Positions 23,900 through 32,695 of a stretch of DNA of 64,000 bases are shown piece after piece. Origin of the DNA: Paraburkholderia diazotrophica (GTDB lineage: Bacteria > Pseudomonadota > Gammaproteobacteria > Burkholderiales > Burkholderiaceae). The stretch covers positions 1 through 64,000 of the forward strand of contig NZ_FNYE01000019.1 in assembly GCF_900108945.1 (NCBI RefSeq), given 5' to 3'. A model generated the notes under the pieces. That model searched no databases and was not told the DNA's origin. It saw only the letters and a list, made by a program, of their open reading frames with translations. A program made the position numbers and the translations under genes. Position 1 is the stretch's first letter; each line of letters begins with the position of its first letter.

Positions 23900-24568
23900 T
23901 CACTTCGGGGCAGCCTGCTCACGGACGATGAATTCGGCATACCAGTCCGGCCAGTTCTCGTCGTGCTGGCCGGTTAGTTTCTCGTGCTCGCCGTGCGCAG
24001 CGGCAGCACGGCGCAGCGCGCCCGCGAGCTCCATCGACGAAGCGAATGCCGTTTCGTGCGTCTCCACTCTTCCGGGGAGCCGTGTGGTCACCTCCTGAAA
24101 GACCCAGCCATTTCCATCGGGATCGCTGAACGAAGCGAATGAACCGTAGCTCTTCCGTTCCGGATGAGGGCCGCTGACGCGCCCTTCTTCACCGGCATGG
24201 TGGAATACGCCGCCGACGTCGTGGAAGATCTCGCTCACGTTGACGCCGCGATCGACAAGCGCTGCGCGCGCCGCGGCTACGTCGGACACAATCAGGTGGA
24301 GTCCCTGCACTGAGCCGGGCTCTGCTGTCGTGACGCCCTTGCCGAACAGGAGCGAGCATTGCGAGCCCGGGGGCGTGAAGTGTACAACCCGAAACTGATC
24401 GTCCTTCGCAATATCGACGTCGAATCTCCATCCCAAGCCAGCGTAGAACTGCTTCGCGCGGTCGACGTCCGATACGGGGATGACGACGACCTCCAGTTTC
24501 ATGTCGACCGTGCCCGCGCTTCCCGTCGCCGCGGCAGCAGCCTCGCTGCGCGTCTGTCCATTGCTCAT
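23900..24568 (-). CDS. VOC (glyoxalase/bleomycin-resistance) family protein
   Basis: A 222-aa protein with a vicinal-oxygen-chelate domain (about 25-160): KLEVVVIPVSDVDRAKQFYAGLGWRFD, GLHLIVSDVAAARAALVDRGV, and FASFSDPDGNGWVFQEVTTR with the metal-ligand Glu. A C-terminal extension of about 55 residues (ELAGALRRAAAAHGEHEKLTG...NWPDWYAEFI) has the look of a small helical domain seen in some VOC proteins. The ATG at 24568 has AAAGGAG before it; an upstream in-frame start at 24616 is less likely. Substrate unknown. Confidence 0.9.
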   Translation of the reverse strand: MSNGQTRSEAAAAATGSAGTVDMKLEVVVIPVSDVDRAKQFYAGLGWRFDVDIAKDDQFRVVHFTPPGSQCSLLFGKGVTTAEPGSVQGLHLIVSDVAAARAALVDRGVNVSEIFHDVGGVFHHAGEEGRVSGPHPERKSYGSFASFSDPDGNGWVFQEVTTRLPGRVETHETAFASSMELAGALRRAAAAHGEHEKLTGQHDENWPDWYAEFIVREQAAPK

Positions 24569-25009
24569 GACAAGCTCCTTTCGATTGCAAGACCCACGGA
24601 TGTCAAATGCAAGCAAACAACGGCAGAAACAGGCAATCGACTCGATTGCTCGTTGAAACCGGTTGGGTGCGGGCTCAGCGCTGCTTTAGCAGATTGCCGT
24701 TTCTCACGTAAAGTCTCTGTAAGACCTTTACTCTCGTCAAGGAAATCTGCTGCGTGTGCACCGCACCCGAGGCTACCGTTTTGCAAGAGGCTTCGGCGAG
24801 CAAGCGAACGCCGTCGTGCGAAGCGCTGATGTCGTGCGAACCCGACGGGTTGTGCGTGCCATCATGTCGGACACCACAACAAGCTCGTCGTCGAAAGTGC
24901 TTCGTATTGGAACTCGAGATCGAGTCCCATCTGCTGGAGATCAAGGCCAGGTTCGGTGCGAAGAAGCGGGCTCAAGCTGTCGCGACGGGAAGAGACTTCG
25001 CGTTCGGCA
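24569..25009. other. Intergenic, imperfect inverted repeat only
   Basis: About 440 bp without a convincing gene. GTAAAGTCT (24708-24716) and AGACCTTTAC (24722-24731) form an imperfect dyad with one bulged base; it could be an operator or weak hairpin. Overlapping open frames here are Arg/Ser-rich and lack ribosome-binding sites. Confidence 0.4.
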
Positions 25010-25213
25010 TCATTGTGTCGAAGTCGCAGCTTCAACTTGCATGTCGACAAACGGTGTCGCGGTCATCGATGCGGCTACGTGATCCGATGCCGGTAGAAGC
25101 CCGGCAAACGCCGCAATACCTGTCGCGCACATTACCGCAACAGAGAAAACGGCAACGATGACGAGCGAACGACGGGTTGCGAAGGATGCGACAACATTCC
25201 GCAAGATGAGCAT
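25010..25213 (-). CDS. Small membrane or secreted protein, unknown
   Basis: A 67-aa protein (MLILRNVVASFATRR start) with one hydrophobic stretch, SLVIVAVFSVAVMCATGIAAFAG, and a polar tail. AGGAG lies 6 nt before the chosen ATG, which supports translation. I know no family. It could be a signal-anchored periplasmic peptide of the kind common in Burkholderia. Confidence 0.5.
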   Translation of the reverse strand: MLILRNVVASFATRRSLVIVAVFSVAVMCATGIAAFAGLLPASDHVAASMTATPFVDMQVEAATSTQ

Positions 25214-25487
25214 GACCATCTCCTGTTTTGACGCAGCGATGGTTTGCAATAACCGCGCCAATGGAGATAGTGTGTGCCCCGCTTTCGCGGCATCGTGGTG
25301 TTTCGCCGCTCTGCGTGGGTTGCGTGCAGCAAGCGATTGGCGAACGATCGCCGCCGTGTTGGATTCGACCCAACACGGCGGCGCGTCCGCAATGCGTGGA
25401 GCCAACATCTACACCGCCAGATAAATTTTCCGGGAGCGTTTCATTGAATGCATCGGCTCGCAGTAACGGGTGCGGCATTGCCTTGTA

Positions 25488-26192
25488 CTAGTAGTACTGC
25501 ACGAGGATCGTCACACGACGATTCATCGATCGCGCGACGGGATCGTCCCCCACTACCAGCGGAAAGTTGTCGGCCCGGCCGACAGCGGCAAGGCGACGCG
25601 GTTCGACACCCTTGTCGACAAGAAAACGCACGACGGCTCCCGCCCTCGCCGACGATAACTCCCAGTTCGATGCGTATTGCGCATTTGAAATGGGCAGGCT
25701 ATCCGTGTGCCCTTCGACGAGTATGTTGTTCTCTGTCTGTTTGCGCAGGACCGTCGCTATCTCGTCGAGCACACCGGATGACTGAGGCAGCAGGCGCGCG
25801 TCGCCGGAATTGAACAGGACGCGTGCATCGATGGCGATCTCGACTCCCTGCACGTCGTTCTTGACTGTGATCTGTCTCCTGTCCTTGATTGTTTCAAGCT
25901 GCAACAGCAGGTCCTTCCTCGCAGCCTCCCGTCCGGTCGCGACTACGTCACCGACGCTACGCTTCGCTGATGCGTACCCTTCGTGACCGGCGTGCGCCTC
26001 CAAAGACTTGATTTCGACTTCTCTGGTTTTCGCAAGCTGCAGCACGTAAAGCGCAAGGAAGAACACCATTAGCGTCGTGATCAGATCCGCGTATGAGAGC
26101 AGCCAACGATCGGAACCTGCGTCGGCGTCGGCATCCTCGTGCTGGCCGGAAGTCTTGCCGGCTTGACGCCGGTAGCTGTATTGGGTGTCCAT
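25488..26192 (-). CDS. MotB-like stator subunit with OmpA peptidoglycan-binding domain
   Basis: A 234-aa inner-membrane protein. A short cytoplasmic tail is followed by one helix (WLLSYADLITTLMVFFLALYV) that has the Asp of the MotB proton channel (YADLITTL), then a linker, then an OmpA-like domain from about residue 110 (FNSGDARLLPQSSGVLDEIA, EGHTDSLPISNAQYASNWELSSARA). It should pair with the MotA-like protein encoded 61 bp upstream. The start at 26192 (MDTQYSYRRQAG) has AAAGG before it. No flagellar or chemotaxis genes are in the window, so it is probably an accessory or non-flagellar stator. Confidence 0.88.
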   Translation of the reverse strand: MDTQYSYRRQAGKTSGQHEDADADAGSDRWLLSYADLITTLMVFFLALYVLQLAKTREVEIKSLEAHAGHEGYASAKRSVGDVVATGREAARKDLLLQLETIKDRRQITVKNDVQGVEIAIDARVLFNSGDARLLPQSSGVLDEIATVLRKQTENNILVEGHTDSLPISNAQYASNWELSSARAGAVVRFLVDKGVEPRRLAAVGRADNFPLVVGDDPVARSMNRRVTILVQYY

Positions 26193-26253
26193 TGACTGGG
26201 TACCTTTCTTCGAAGTGCATCGCCCGAATGCGATAGTCGCGTCGTTCGACCTG

Positions 26254-27018
26254 TCAGGCGAGCAATTCCGCAGCCCGTCTGCGAACATCCCCTGCCAGCC
26301 GCGTCTCGATCATGTGCGGCGATTCCTTGCGCGAGATGGCCAGCAGTCCATCGAGGTACAGGCGGCGGAAGCGCAACTCGCTATCGATCTGCGCCTTGAT
26401 CTTGCCGTGCAGCGGCAGAAAGACGAGATTCGCGGCGGCGAGTCCATACAGCGTCGCCACGAAGGCGACAGCAATGCCCTGCCCAAGCCCGGCCGGTTCG
26501 AGTATGTGCCCCGTCACCTGGATAAGGCCCAGTACCGCGCCGAGGATGCCGAACGTCGGTGCGTAGCCGCCCGCTTGCTGCCAGATGCGCGCTGCGGCCA
26601 TGTGGTTGCGTTCGTACGCATCCAGTTCACGCTGAAGCGCGTCTTCGAGAACGGCGGTAGGCACGCCATTGGCCAGAAGCTCCAGGCCTTTTTGCGCGAA
26701 CGGATTCAGTCCGCCCGTATCGATCGATTCGAGCGCGAGCATGCCGTTGAGCTTGGCCTGATCGCCCCATTCGAGCAACAGCGCCAGGTTTTCCCTGTCG
26801 ACCTGGCGTGCCTTGAGGAACGCAAGACGAATCTGGCCCACGCCGTCGAAGAATCGCGCCCACGTGTTCTGGATCATCACCGCAGCCAGCGTGCCGCCCA
26901 AAACGATGACGAGCGCCTGTGGCTGCAATAGCGCAGCGAAGTGCCCGCCTTCGAGCGAAAAGCCGACGACGATCGCGGCGAGCCCCAGCAGAGCGCCGAA
27001 TAGTGTGAGAAGGTCCAT
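26254..27018 (-). CDS. MotA-like stator subunit
   Basis: A 254-aa protein with four transmembrane helices: two at the N-terminus (LLTLFGALLGLAAIVVGFSLEGG, ALVIVLGGTLAAVMIQNT) and two after the cytoplasmic domain (GGYAPTFGILGAVLGLIQV, GIAVAFVATLYGLAAANLVFLPL). The prolines in GGYAPTFG and VFLPLHGK correspond to the functional prolines of flagellar MotA. The cytoplasmic loop (FAQKGLELLANGVPTAVLEDALQRELDAYE) is of the MotA rather than the ExbB/TolQ kind. It is the middle gene of a three-gene minus-strand operon behind the cNMP/FliG-like protein (77 bp gap). Confidence 0.9.
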   Translation of the reverse strand: MDLLTLFGALLGLAAIVVGFSLEGGHFAALLQPQALVIVLGGTLAAVMIQNTWARFFDGVGQIRLAFLKARQVDRENLALLLEWGDQAKLNGMLALESIDTGGLNPFAQKGLELLANGVPTAVLEDALQRELDAYERNHMAAARIWQQAGGYAPTFGILGAVLGLIQVTGHILEPAGLGQGIAVAFVATLYGLAAANLVFLPLHGKIKAQIDSELRFRRLYLDGLLAISRKESPHMIETRLAGDVRRRAAELLA

Positions 27019-27095
27019 GAGATCCTTGATGAATTGTGAAGCCGTGGCCGCATCCGGCAGGGGCGCACGTTCGTCGCCCCTTTTTGCCAGTACGC

Positions 27096-28331
27096 TCAGA
27101 CGCCCAGACCCGGGACTGGCCCCGCGCCCGAAGCAGACGATCGGATCGTCCGGACGGTCTCCAGGAACCGCTGTTCGATATCGCCGACTTCCACCGGGTC
27201 GATCTTGATGTCGCGCCGCATGACCCAGGACACTTCTTTCTTTCGCGCCTCGGTCATCACGCCCAGCAGGCGGTCTGCAATGGACTGATCCGGCATCGCG
27301 ACGAGCATCTTGGCCAGATCGTAGGTGTCAAACGCGCTCACCGCGTCGAACAGCGAGCGCTGGTCGACGAATTCGAGATCTTCGAGAGCAGCGACCTCTC
27401 CCGGCGCGCGGCGCGCCGGCCGGGAAAAATACGTGATCCCTTTTTCTTCGACGTAGTTCAGTACTTTTGTCTTGCGGAAAGCAAAAACGTCTTCGGCAAT
27501 TTCGGCCCGGGAAAGCTTGTTGAGGATCATCTCCTTCTCGACGCCAATCAGTGCCTCGAGGTCGGTCAGTTCGATCAGCTCGAGTTCGCTCGCCACCGAG
27601 ACTTCCAGATCCTGGTCCGCGACGTTGTGCGCACGCTCGGTGATCCGCTGCGGATCGAAAGTGACGAGTTGGCGGTCGGATGCGCCTTCCGATGCAGTGT
27701 GCCTTGTTGCCGAAGCCCCGATGAATTCCGAGCGGCCGGCTTCCATCGAGATCAGGTTGAGTTTCTCCATGCGCCTGAGCATCACCATCACATGAAGACG
27801 CGAGTGCCCTGCGATGGCGCGGCACTTCTTGATCACCTCGCGCAAAGGCACCGACACTTCTTCCGTCTGGCTTCGCCAGCCGCGCTCGGCCGGTGCTTCG
27901 GCGCCGGCCATCAGCGAAAGGACATGGGCGTAGGAGATCACGCCCGGCATGAAGTCGGCATGGGTGTAGGTCGCGAGCAGATCGTCTTTCTTTTTCACAC
28001 GGCGCACCATGGTGCGGACGATGTGTCTGAGCAGTGGCGACACACGTTCGAGTTCCTCTTCGACCACACGCGCATTGATCACCGTCAGTTGGCAGAATGT
28101 CAAGGCTCTCGCCGTATTCCCTCGCGGCTCGGACGGAAGCAGCGCCGTCTCTCCAAAGAATTCGCCTTTTCCGAGCGTTGCGACGATGACTTTCTTATCC
28201 TCGCACTGGGTGGAGATCTCGACCTTTCCGTCGGCAATCACGTAAATGACAGCTTCTCCACCATATCCCTCTGAATAGATCACTTCTCCCGGTGCTGCCG
28301 TTCGCGACCAACTCGATTTCTGCTGTTGCAA
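27096..28331 (-). CDS. Cyclic-nucleotide-binding protein with C-terminal FliG-C-like domain
   Basis: A 411-aa protein in front of motA/motB-like genes. Residues 12-115 are a cNMP-binding domain (GEVIYSEGYGGEAVIYVIADG; phosphate cassette GEFFGETALLP, 57-66). Residues 160-205 contain a possible winged-helix-like stretch (REVIKKCRAIAGHSRLHVM). Residues 313-397 resemble the FliG C-terminal domain that touches MotA in the flagellar switch: LEDLEFVDQRSLFDAVSAFD, then DLAKMLVAMPDQSIADRLLG, then RRDIKIDPVEVGDIEQ, like FliG FENL..DDRSIQ and GPVRLSDVE. Translation seems to start at TTG behind AGGGGGCGGAA; no ATG is available. This suggests a second-messenger-controlled partner of the stator. The domain call is by eye and should be confirmed by profile search. 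Confidence 0.8.
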   Translation of the reverse strand: MQQQKSSWSRTAAPGEVIYSEGYGGEAVIYVIADGKVEISTQCEDKKVIVATLGKGEFFGETALLPSEPRGNTARALTFCQLTVINARVVEEELERVSPLLRHIVRTMVRRVKKKDDLLATYTHADFMPGVISYAHVLSLMAGAEAPAERGWRSQTEEVSVPLREVIKKCRAIAGHSRLHVMVMLRRMEKLNLISMEAGRSEFIGASATRHTASEGASDRQLVTFDPQRITERAHNVADQDLEVSVASELELIELTDLEALIGVEKEMILNKLSRAEIAEDVFAFRKTKVLNYVEEKGITYFSRPARRAPGEVAALEDLEFVDQRSLFDAVSAFDTYDLAKMLVAMPDQSIADRLLGVMTEARKKEVSWVMRRDIKIDPVEVGDIEQRFLETVRTIRSSASGAGPVPGLGV

Positions 28332-28844
28332 TTCCGCCCCCTGAAAAGCGCTTGATGATGCGCGCCGATAGCCGCAATGAAGATCTCCGGCTGCGCAAAA
28401 TGGTGACTAGTTATCGACAGGCACACCGCCTATCTTTAGCTCGAAACTCAGTGCGTTCGGGGTTGTTGTTGTGTTGATCGTCGGTGTTGTAGAAATGCTT
28501 TCGCGCAATCGTTTGCGCCACTGCGACTATTGTCGCCGTGCGCACAATGATGGACAGATGCGTCGTGTGAATCGTGGAGGCGAACGCAACGATGACCTCC
28601 GCGAAAGAGCACTCTGTAGCATTTGATTAACGCGGTAGGTACTACCACAATCATGACTTCAGGCGGAAGAAGCGTCGGGGTGACTCACTAACCGGCGCGC
28701 GACTTTCGCACCGTCAATGCCTGCGAAGTGCACACATCTCAAACATCAGTCGAAAGGCACATCCTTCTCGTCGTTGCAGCGTCGCATTGCGTTGAACTGC
28801 GCGCCGGCGCGTACTAGCACTTCGGCTTCAGGAAGAAGCGAACA
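28332..28844. other. Divergent intergenic region, no gene seen
   Basis: About 510 bp between the minus-strand cNMP/FliG-like gene and the plus-strand histidine kinase. It must hold both promoters. Short open frames here have no supporting signals, and I see no strong dyad. Confidence 0.4.
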
Positions 28845-30515
28845 ATGGGTACCATCCGGGGCAATTCCAGGTTCGGCCTTTTCCTGCACACCGGGATCGT
28901 TGCATTGGCGTATTACACGGGTGCAAAGATAGGTCTTGCCTACGCCGTCGTAGGCGGTGCTATCTCCCTGGTGTGGCCTTCCAGCGGTATCGCGCTTGTT
29001 GCGCTGCTCGCTCTGGGCTTTAGAGTTGCGCCGGGAATTGCCATTGGCTCATTCCTCGCCAACGTGTCGGGGGGCGTGCCAGTTGCAGTGGCCGCGGCGA
29101 TCGGCACGGGATCAATGGTTGGCGCCTTGACGGCCGCAATCGTGTTGAGCCGCGCTACCCGATTCCAGATCACCCTCGACCGCATCAACGACGTGTTGGC
29201 CTTCATCGGCGTCGCTGCCGTGATGAGCACGGCAGTCAGTGCGCTGGTCGGCACGACTGCCCTGCTCGGAGGCGGCCTCGTGCCCGTCACCCAGTACGTC
29301 GCAGCATTTGTGAAATGGTGGCTCGGTGACATGATGGGCGTTCTGGTCGTGGCACCGCCGCTGTTCAGCTTCCTCACGTACTCGAACCCTGTCCGCTCTG
29401 CGGAGCAAGCTATAGAAGCGTGCGGACTGATCATTGCAACGTTCTGGGTCAGCTACCTCGTCTTCGGCGCCCCGCAACTTGCCGGGCACGGCTACTATCC
29501 TGCGGCTCTCGCGATCTTCCCGTTCATCATCTGGGCGGCTCTGCGCTTTCAGCACCTCGGCACCAGCATCGCGACGCTGATCGTCTCAATCGTGGCCATC
29601 TGGGGCACCACCCACGGCACGGGCCCCTTCGCCGCCGAATCTCCGGTGGATAGTCTCGTGAGGTGGTGCACCTTCGCGAACGTCGTGGCGGTAACGGGAC
29701 TGCTGCTGGTGGCGGCGCGTGCCCAGGAGCAGCGCGTCTATCGCCTGCTGCAGACAGCGCATATCGAACTGGAACGACGCGTCCAGGAGCGAACGGAAGA
29801 CCTGGAGAAAGCAAACAATGAGCTAAAGGAGGAGATGGCGCGACGCCGTCTGCTGGAAGGAGAGCTGATCCAGATCGGCGATCAGCAGCAGAGGCTCATC
29901 GGCCGTGAACTGCACGACGGACTCGGGCAACAGCTAACCAGTCTGGGGCTGTACTGCACCGCACTGAATCAGAAGCTGCAGACACAAGACCACCCCGCCG
30001 CCGCCGATGCCGCTACCGTCGTCGGCCTGGTCAAGCAGGCGTCCTTGACGACCCGCAGGATCGCTCATGGCCTGGACCCGGTCGCGATGGAATATGGTGG
30101 CCTTGCGGCCGCACTGCATGGGCTGGCGGACACGACTCACACGCTCAACGGCGTGGACTGCACGCTGCGGATCGCGCCAGACGTGGACTTGCTCGATCCG
30201 CTCATGCAGATCAACCTCTACCGTGCAGCACAGGAAGCAGTGAACAACGCGCTGAAGTATTGCCACGGCCACCGCATCTGGATCGACCTGGAGCGGGCGG
30301 GCGGTCTGCAGACGCTTTCGATCAGCGACGACGGCGTAGGCATCGGCCAGGAAGAAATGGAGCGCGCGTCAGGACTGGGACTGCACAATCTGCGTCACCG
30401 GGCAAGCCTGCTGGGCGGCTCTTGCACTGTGACTCGCAATGATTTGGGCGGCACCACGGTCGCCATCAGCTATCCGCTGCCGGAGGGTGCTGGCCATGCA
30501 CGAGAAATCCGCTAG
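28845..30515 (+). CDS. MASE1-type membrane sensor histidine kinase, NarL class
   Basis: A 556-aa kinase. Eight or so N-terminal transmembrane helices form a MASE1 integral-membrane sensor (about 10-300; WPSSGIALVALLALGFRVAPGIAIGSFLAN is typical). A coiled coil follows (ERRVQERTEDLEKANNELKEEMARRR). The HisKA_3 dimerisation domain has the phosphoacceptor His in GRELHDGLGQQLTSLG, and the ATPase domain has NNALKYCHGH, SDDGVGI and GLGLHNLRHRA. It overlaps the response-regulator gene by 20 bp. AGGAAGAAG precedes the ATG. The signal is unknown. Confidence 0.93.
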   Translation: MGTIRGNSRFGLFLHTGIVALAYYTGAKIGLAYAVVGGAISLVWPSSGIALVALLALGFRVAPGIAIGSFLANVSGGVPVAVAAAIGTGSMVGALTAAIVLSRATRFQITLDRINDVLAFIGVAAVMSTAVSALVGTTALLGGGLVPVTQYVAAFVKWWLGDMMGVLVVAPPLFSFLTYSNPVRSAEQAIEACGLIIATFWVSYLVFGAPQLAGHGYYPAALAIFPFIIWAALRFQHLGTSIATLIVSIVAIWGTTHGTGPFAAESPVDSLVRWCTFANVVAVTGLLLVAARAQEQRVYRLLQTAHIELERRVQERTEDLEKANNELKEEMARRRLLEGELIQIGDQQQRLIGRELHDGLGQQLTSLGLYCTALNQKLQTQDHPAAADAATVVGLVKQASLTTRRIAHGLDPVAMEYGGLAAALHGLADTTHTLNGVDCTLRIAPDVDLLDPLMQINLYRAAQEAVNNALKYCHGHRIWIDLERAGGLQTLSISDDGVGIGQEEMERASGLGLHNLRHRASLLGGSCTVTRNDLGGTTVAISYPLPEGAGHAREIR

Positions 30516-31161
30516 CCCTGGCCATACGACCCAGATCCTGATCGTGGATGACCACCCCATCATCCGCGAAGGGATGACACATCTGCTGAATCTGCAAGAG
30601 GATCTGCACGTCTGCTGTGCAGCCGGCAGCGCTGAACAGGCTCTCGCGGCGATGGACTGCCGGCCCGACATGGCGATTGTCGACATCAGCCTGCAATCGG
30701 ACTCTGGCCTGGAACTCGTCAAGACGCTTCGTCATCGCTATCCCGATCTGATCATTCTCGTCCTCAGCATGCATGACGAAAGCCTCTTTGCAGAACGCGC
30801 GCTGCGATCCGGTGCAAACGGGTATCTGATGAAACTCGAGGCCACAGAGCACGTCATGAGCGCGATTCGCGAAGTGCTGGCGGGCAATGTCTACTTGAGC
30901 GCCGCCATGCACGAGAAGCTGGCGAGAGCCCTTACGGCTCCCCATAAAAAACCGGAGGGCCGAATTGCGAGCCTTTCGGAACGGGAATTCGAGGTACTGC
31001 ACCTGATCGGCCTCGGCTTCAGCACCCGCGAAATTGCAGAGAAGCTGAACCGGAGCGTGAAGACCATCGAGGCGCACCAGGCCAATATCAAGGAAAAGCT
31101 GAATATCCGTAATGGCAAGGAACTGATGCGGTTCGCGATTCAGTGGATCGAGAGCCAATAG
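30496..31161 (+). CDS. NarL/FixJ family response regulator
   Basis: A 221-aa partner of the upstream kinase. The receiver domain (12-130) has the acidic pocket VDDHP, the phosphorylated Asp in DMAIVDISLQSD, and Lys in LMKLEAT. The LuxR-type helix-turn-helix is at 155-215 (LSEREFEVLHLIGLGFSTREIAEKLNRSVKTIEAHQANIKEKL). The ATG at 30496 lies inside the kinase gene behind GGAGGG, so the two are translationally coupled. Its targets are unknown; an intrinsic terminator follows. Confidence 0.94.
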   Translation: MHEKSASPGHTTQILIVDDHPIIREGMTHLLNLQEDLHVCCAAGSAEQALAAMDCRPDMAIVDISLQSDSGLELVKTLRHRYPDLIILVLSMHDESLFAERALRSGANGYLMKLEATEHVMSAIREVLAGNVYLSAAMHEKLARALTAPHKKPEGRIASLSEREFEVLHLIGLGFSTREIAEKLNRSVKTIEAHQANIKEKLNIRNGKELMRFAIQWIESQ

Positions 31162-31210
31162 ACGCTAATCGAAGCCAATCGAACGAAGCCAGCCCGCCGA
31201 ATAGGGCAAT

Positions 31211-31242
31211 CCCCGATCCTCGTTTAGGACCGGGGCCTTATT
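31211..31242 (+). terminator. Probable intrinsic terminator of the two-component operon
   Basis: CCCCGATCCT (31211-31220) and AGGACCGGGG (31226-31235) form a 10-bp stem with one mismatch and a 5-nt loop, followed by CCTTATTC. It lies 50 bp after the response-regulator stop. Confidence 0.6.
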
Positions 31243-31324
31243 CATGTGCGTGCGACCAGCGCATACAGTCGACGATGCCGGCGTGCTGCGTCGGCAATGT
31301 CAATGCACCATGCTGGAGAATGCG

Positions 31325-31588
31325 ATGAAAGCCATGATTTTGATTCCCGTCGCAGCATTGTCACTGTCTGCGATGCAGGTCTATGCCGCCAGTGACGCGA
31401 GTACTTCGAGTACTGTTTCCGAAAGCAATACCGCGATGACCACCGACTCCGTCGGCGGAATGACGGCAGGCGCGACCACCAGCGGAGCGAGTGTCGGCAA
31501 GACGCGCGCCCAGGTCTATCAGGAACTGATCCGCGCCGAGAAGGATGGGACGCTAAATCGGATAAACGAGTCATACGGTGGAAACTGA
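31325..31588 (+). CDS. Small secreted DUF4148-like protein
   Basis: An 87-aa protein with a signal peptide (MKAMILIPVAALSLSAMQVYAAS), a Ser/Thr-rich middle and KTRAQVYQELIRAEKDGTLNRINESYGG, the DUF4148 motif (TRAQVxxELxxAxxxG). GGAG precedes the ATG at 31325. Many Burkholderia carry dozens of these small periplasmic proteins of unknown role, often stress-induced. Confidence 0.8.
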   Translation: MKAMILIPVAALSLSAMQVYAASDASTSSTVSESNTAMTTDSVGGMTAGATTSGASVGKTRAQVYQELIRAEKDGTLNRINESYGGN

Positions 31589-31940
31589 CGCCTGATTGCA
31601 AGAACCGCGCGGCGCCCGTTTGAAGCCGGCGACTTCCGGGCGCGGCTCGACATGTCTGGCCATCCTGAATGCGCAACCAAAGCCGGACTGAAATCGATAT
31701 CCGTGTTGATCGTTCTCCAATGGCGCGATGACACTCGACGTTTCGCGATCGCATCCGACTAACGGTACGAAGATTTCGGCTCACAGCGGCTTTCACAACA
31801 GGCAGTCCCGGCCCGATATCACATTAGCTCATTGAACCAAGGCGCCTCAGCACCGGGCGATTCTCTGCCGGTGCGTCTGCCGGAATCATGCGACGGGTGC
31901 AGCAAATGGGGACCCGACGCGACACGCTGAAGGAACGATC
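31589..31940. other. Intergenic, no gene seen
   Basis: About 350 bp before the CBS-domain gene. Antisense open frames here are low-complexity Arg/Ser-rich and are not supported. No clear repeat or terminator found. Confidence 0.4.
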
Positions 31941-32633
31941 ATGCGCGCACTCGACATCATGACTACATCCGTCGTTACCGCCACACCAGACATGACGATC
32001 CACGATGCTGCAAGACTGTTCGTCGACAACCACATCAGCGGCATGCCTGTCGTCGACGAGAATGGAAAGGTCGTCGGCATCGTCAGCCAGGGGGACCTGT
32101 TGCATCGTGTAGAGAACGGCACGGGCCACGGAAGGCGTCGGTGGTGGCTCGAATTCCTGTTGTCATCGCCGCGCGAGCAGGCCGCAAGGTACGTGAAGGA
32201 GCACGGTCACGTCGTCGGCGACGTGATGTGCAATCAGGTGATTTCGATTTCGGATGACATGCCGCTCGCAGAGATTGCGGACCTGATGGAGCGTCGGCAC
32301 CTCAAACGCGTGCCTGTTCTCAAAGACGGCAAGCTGGTCGGAATCGTGAGCCGCTCGAATCTGATCCGCGCACTGGCGAGCGTCGTGCCGGCCGCTGACG
32401 CTATTTCATACGACGATGCGAGCCTGCGCGAGGCGATCGTTCGGGCGATGCGCGGGCAGCGCTGGAGGCTGCCGAAACAGGGCGTGCTCGTCAAGGACGG
32501 TGTTGCACACCTGTGGGGCGTCATCGAATCCGAAGAGGAAAAGCGCGCGATCCACATTGCGGCCGAGTGCGTGCCCGGCGTCAAGCGCGTCGAGTACCAC
32601 CTGGAGTTTCCGAGCGTGATTCCAACGCTGTAG
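31941..32633 (+). CDS. CBS-domain pair protein with C-terminal BON domain
   Basis: A 230-aa protein with two CBS motifs (about 7-58, ISGMPVVDENGKVVGIVSQGDL, and 95-150, LKRVPVLKDGKLVGIVSRSNL) that together form an adenosyl-ligand-binding Bateman module, and a BON-like domain at 155-225 (LVKDGVAHLWGVIESEEEKRAIHIAAECVPGVKRVEYHL). BON domains bind lipids or membranes; CBS-BON proteins are usually stress-linked in proteobacteria. GAAGGAACG precedes the ATG. It stands before the pstS-like gene with a 62-bp gap. Confidence 0.9.
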   Translation: MRALDIMTTSVVTATPDMTIHDAARLFVDNHISGMPVVDENGKVVGIVSQGDLLHRVENGTGHGRRRWWLEFLLSSPREQAARYVKEHGHVVGDVMCNQVISISDDMPLAEIADLMERRHLKRVPVLKDGKLVGIVSRSNLIRALASVVPAADAISYDDASLREAIVRAMRGQRWRLPKQGVLVKDGVAHLWGVIESEEEKRAIHIAAECVPGVKRVEYHLEFPSVIPTL

Positions 32634-32695
32634 TGCGCACGCAAACGACATCGCCTGGAGCAAGTCCCGCGACAAGATCAACCCGGAGCCCATTC

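Noticed and set aside
25488..27018. Zorya-type defence (ZorAB) for the MotA/MotB pair
   Set aside because: The MotA-like protein has no long C-terminal tail and no ZorC, ZorD or ZorE gene is present; the partner is the cNMP/FliG-like protein.
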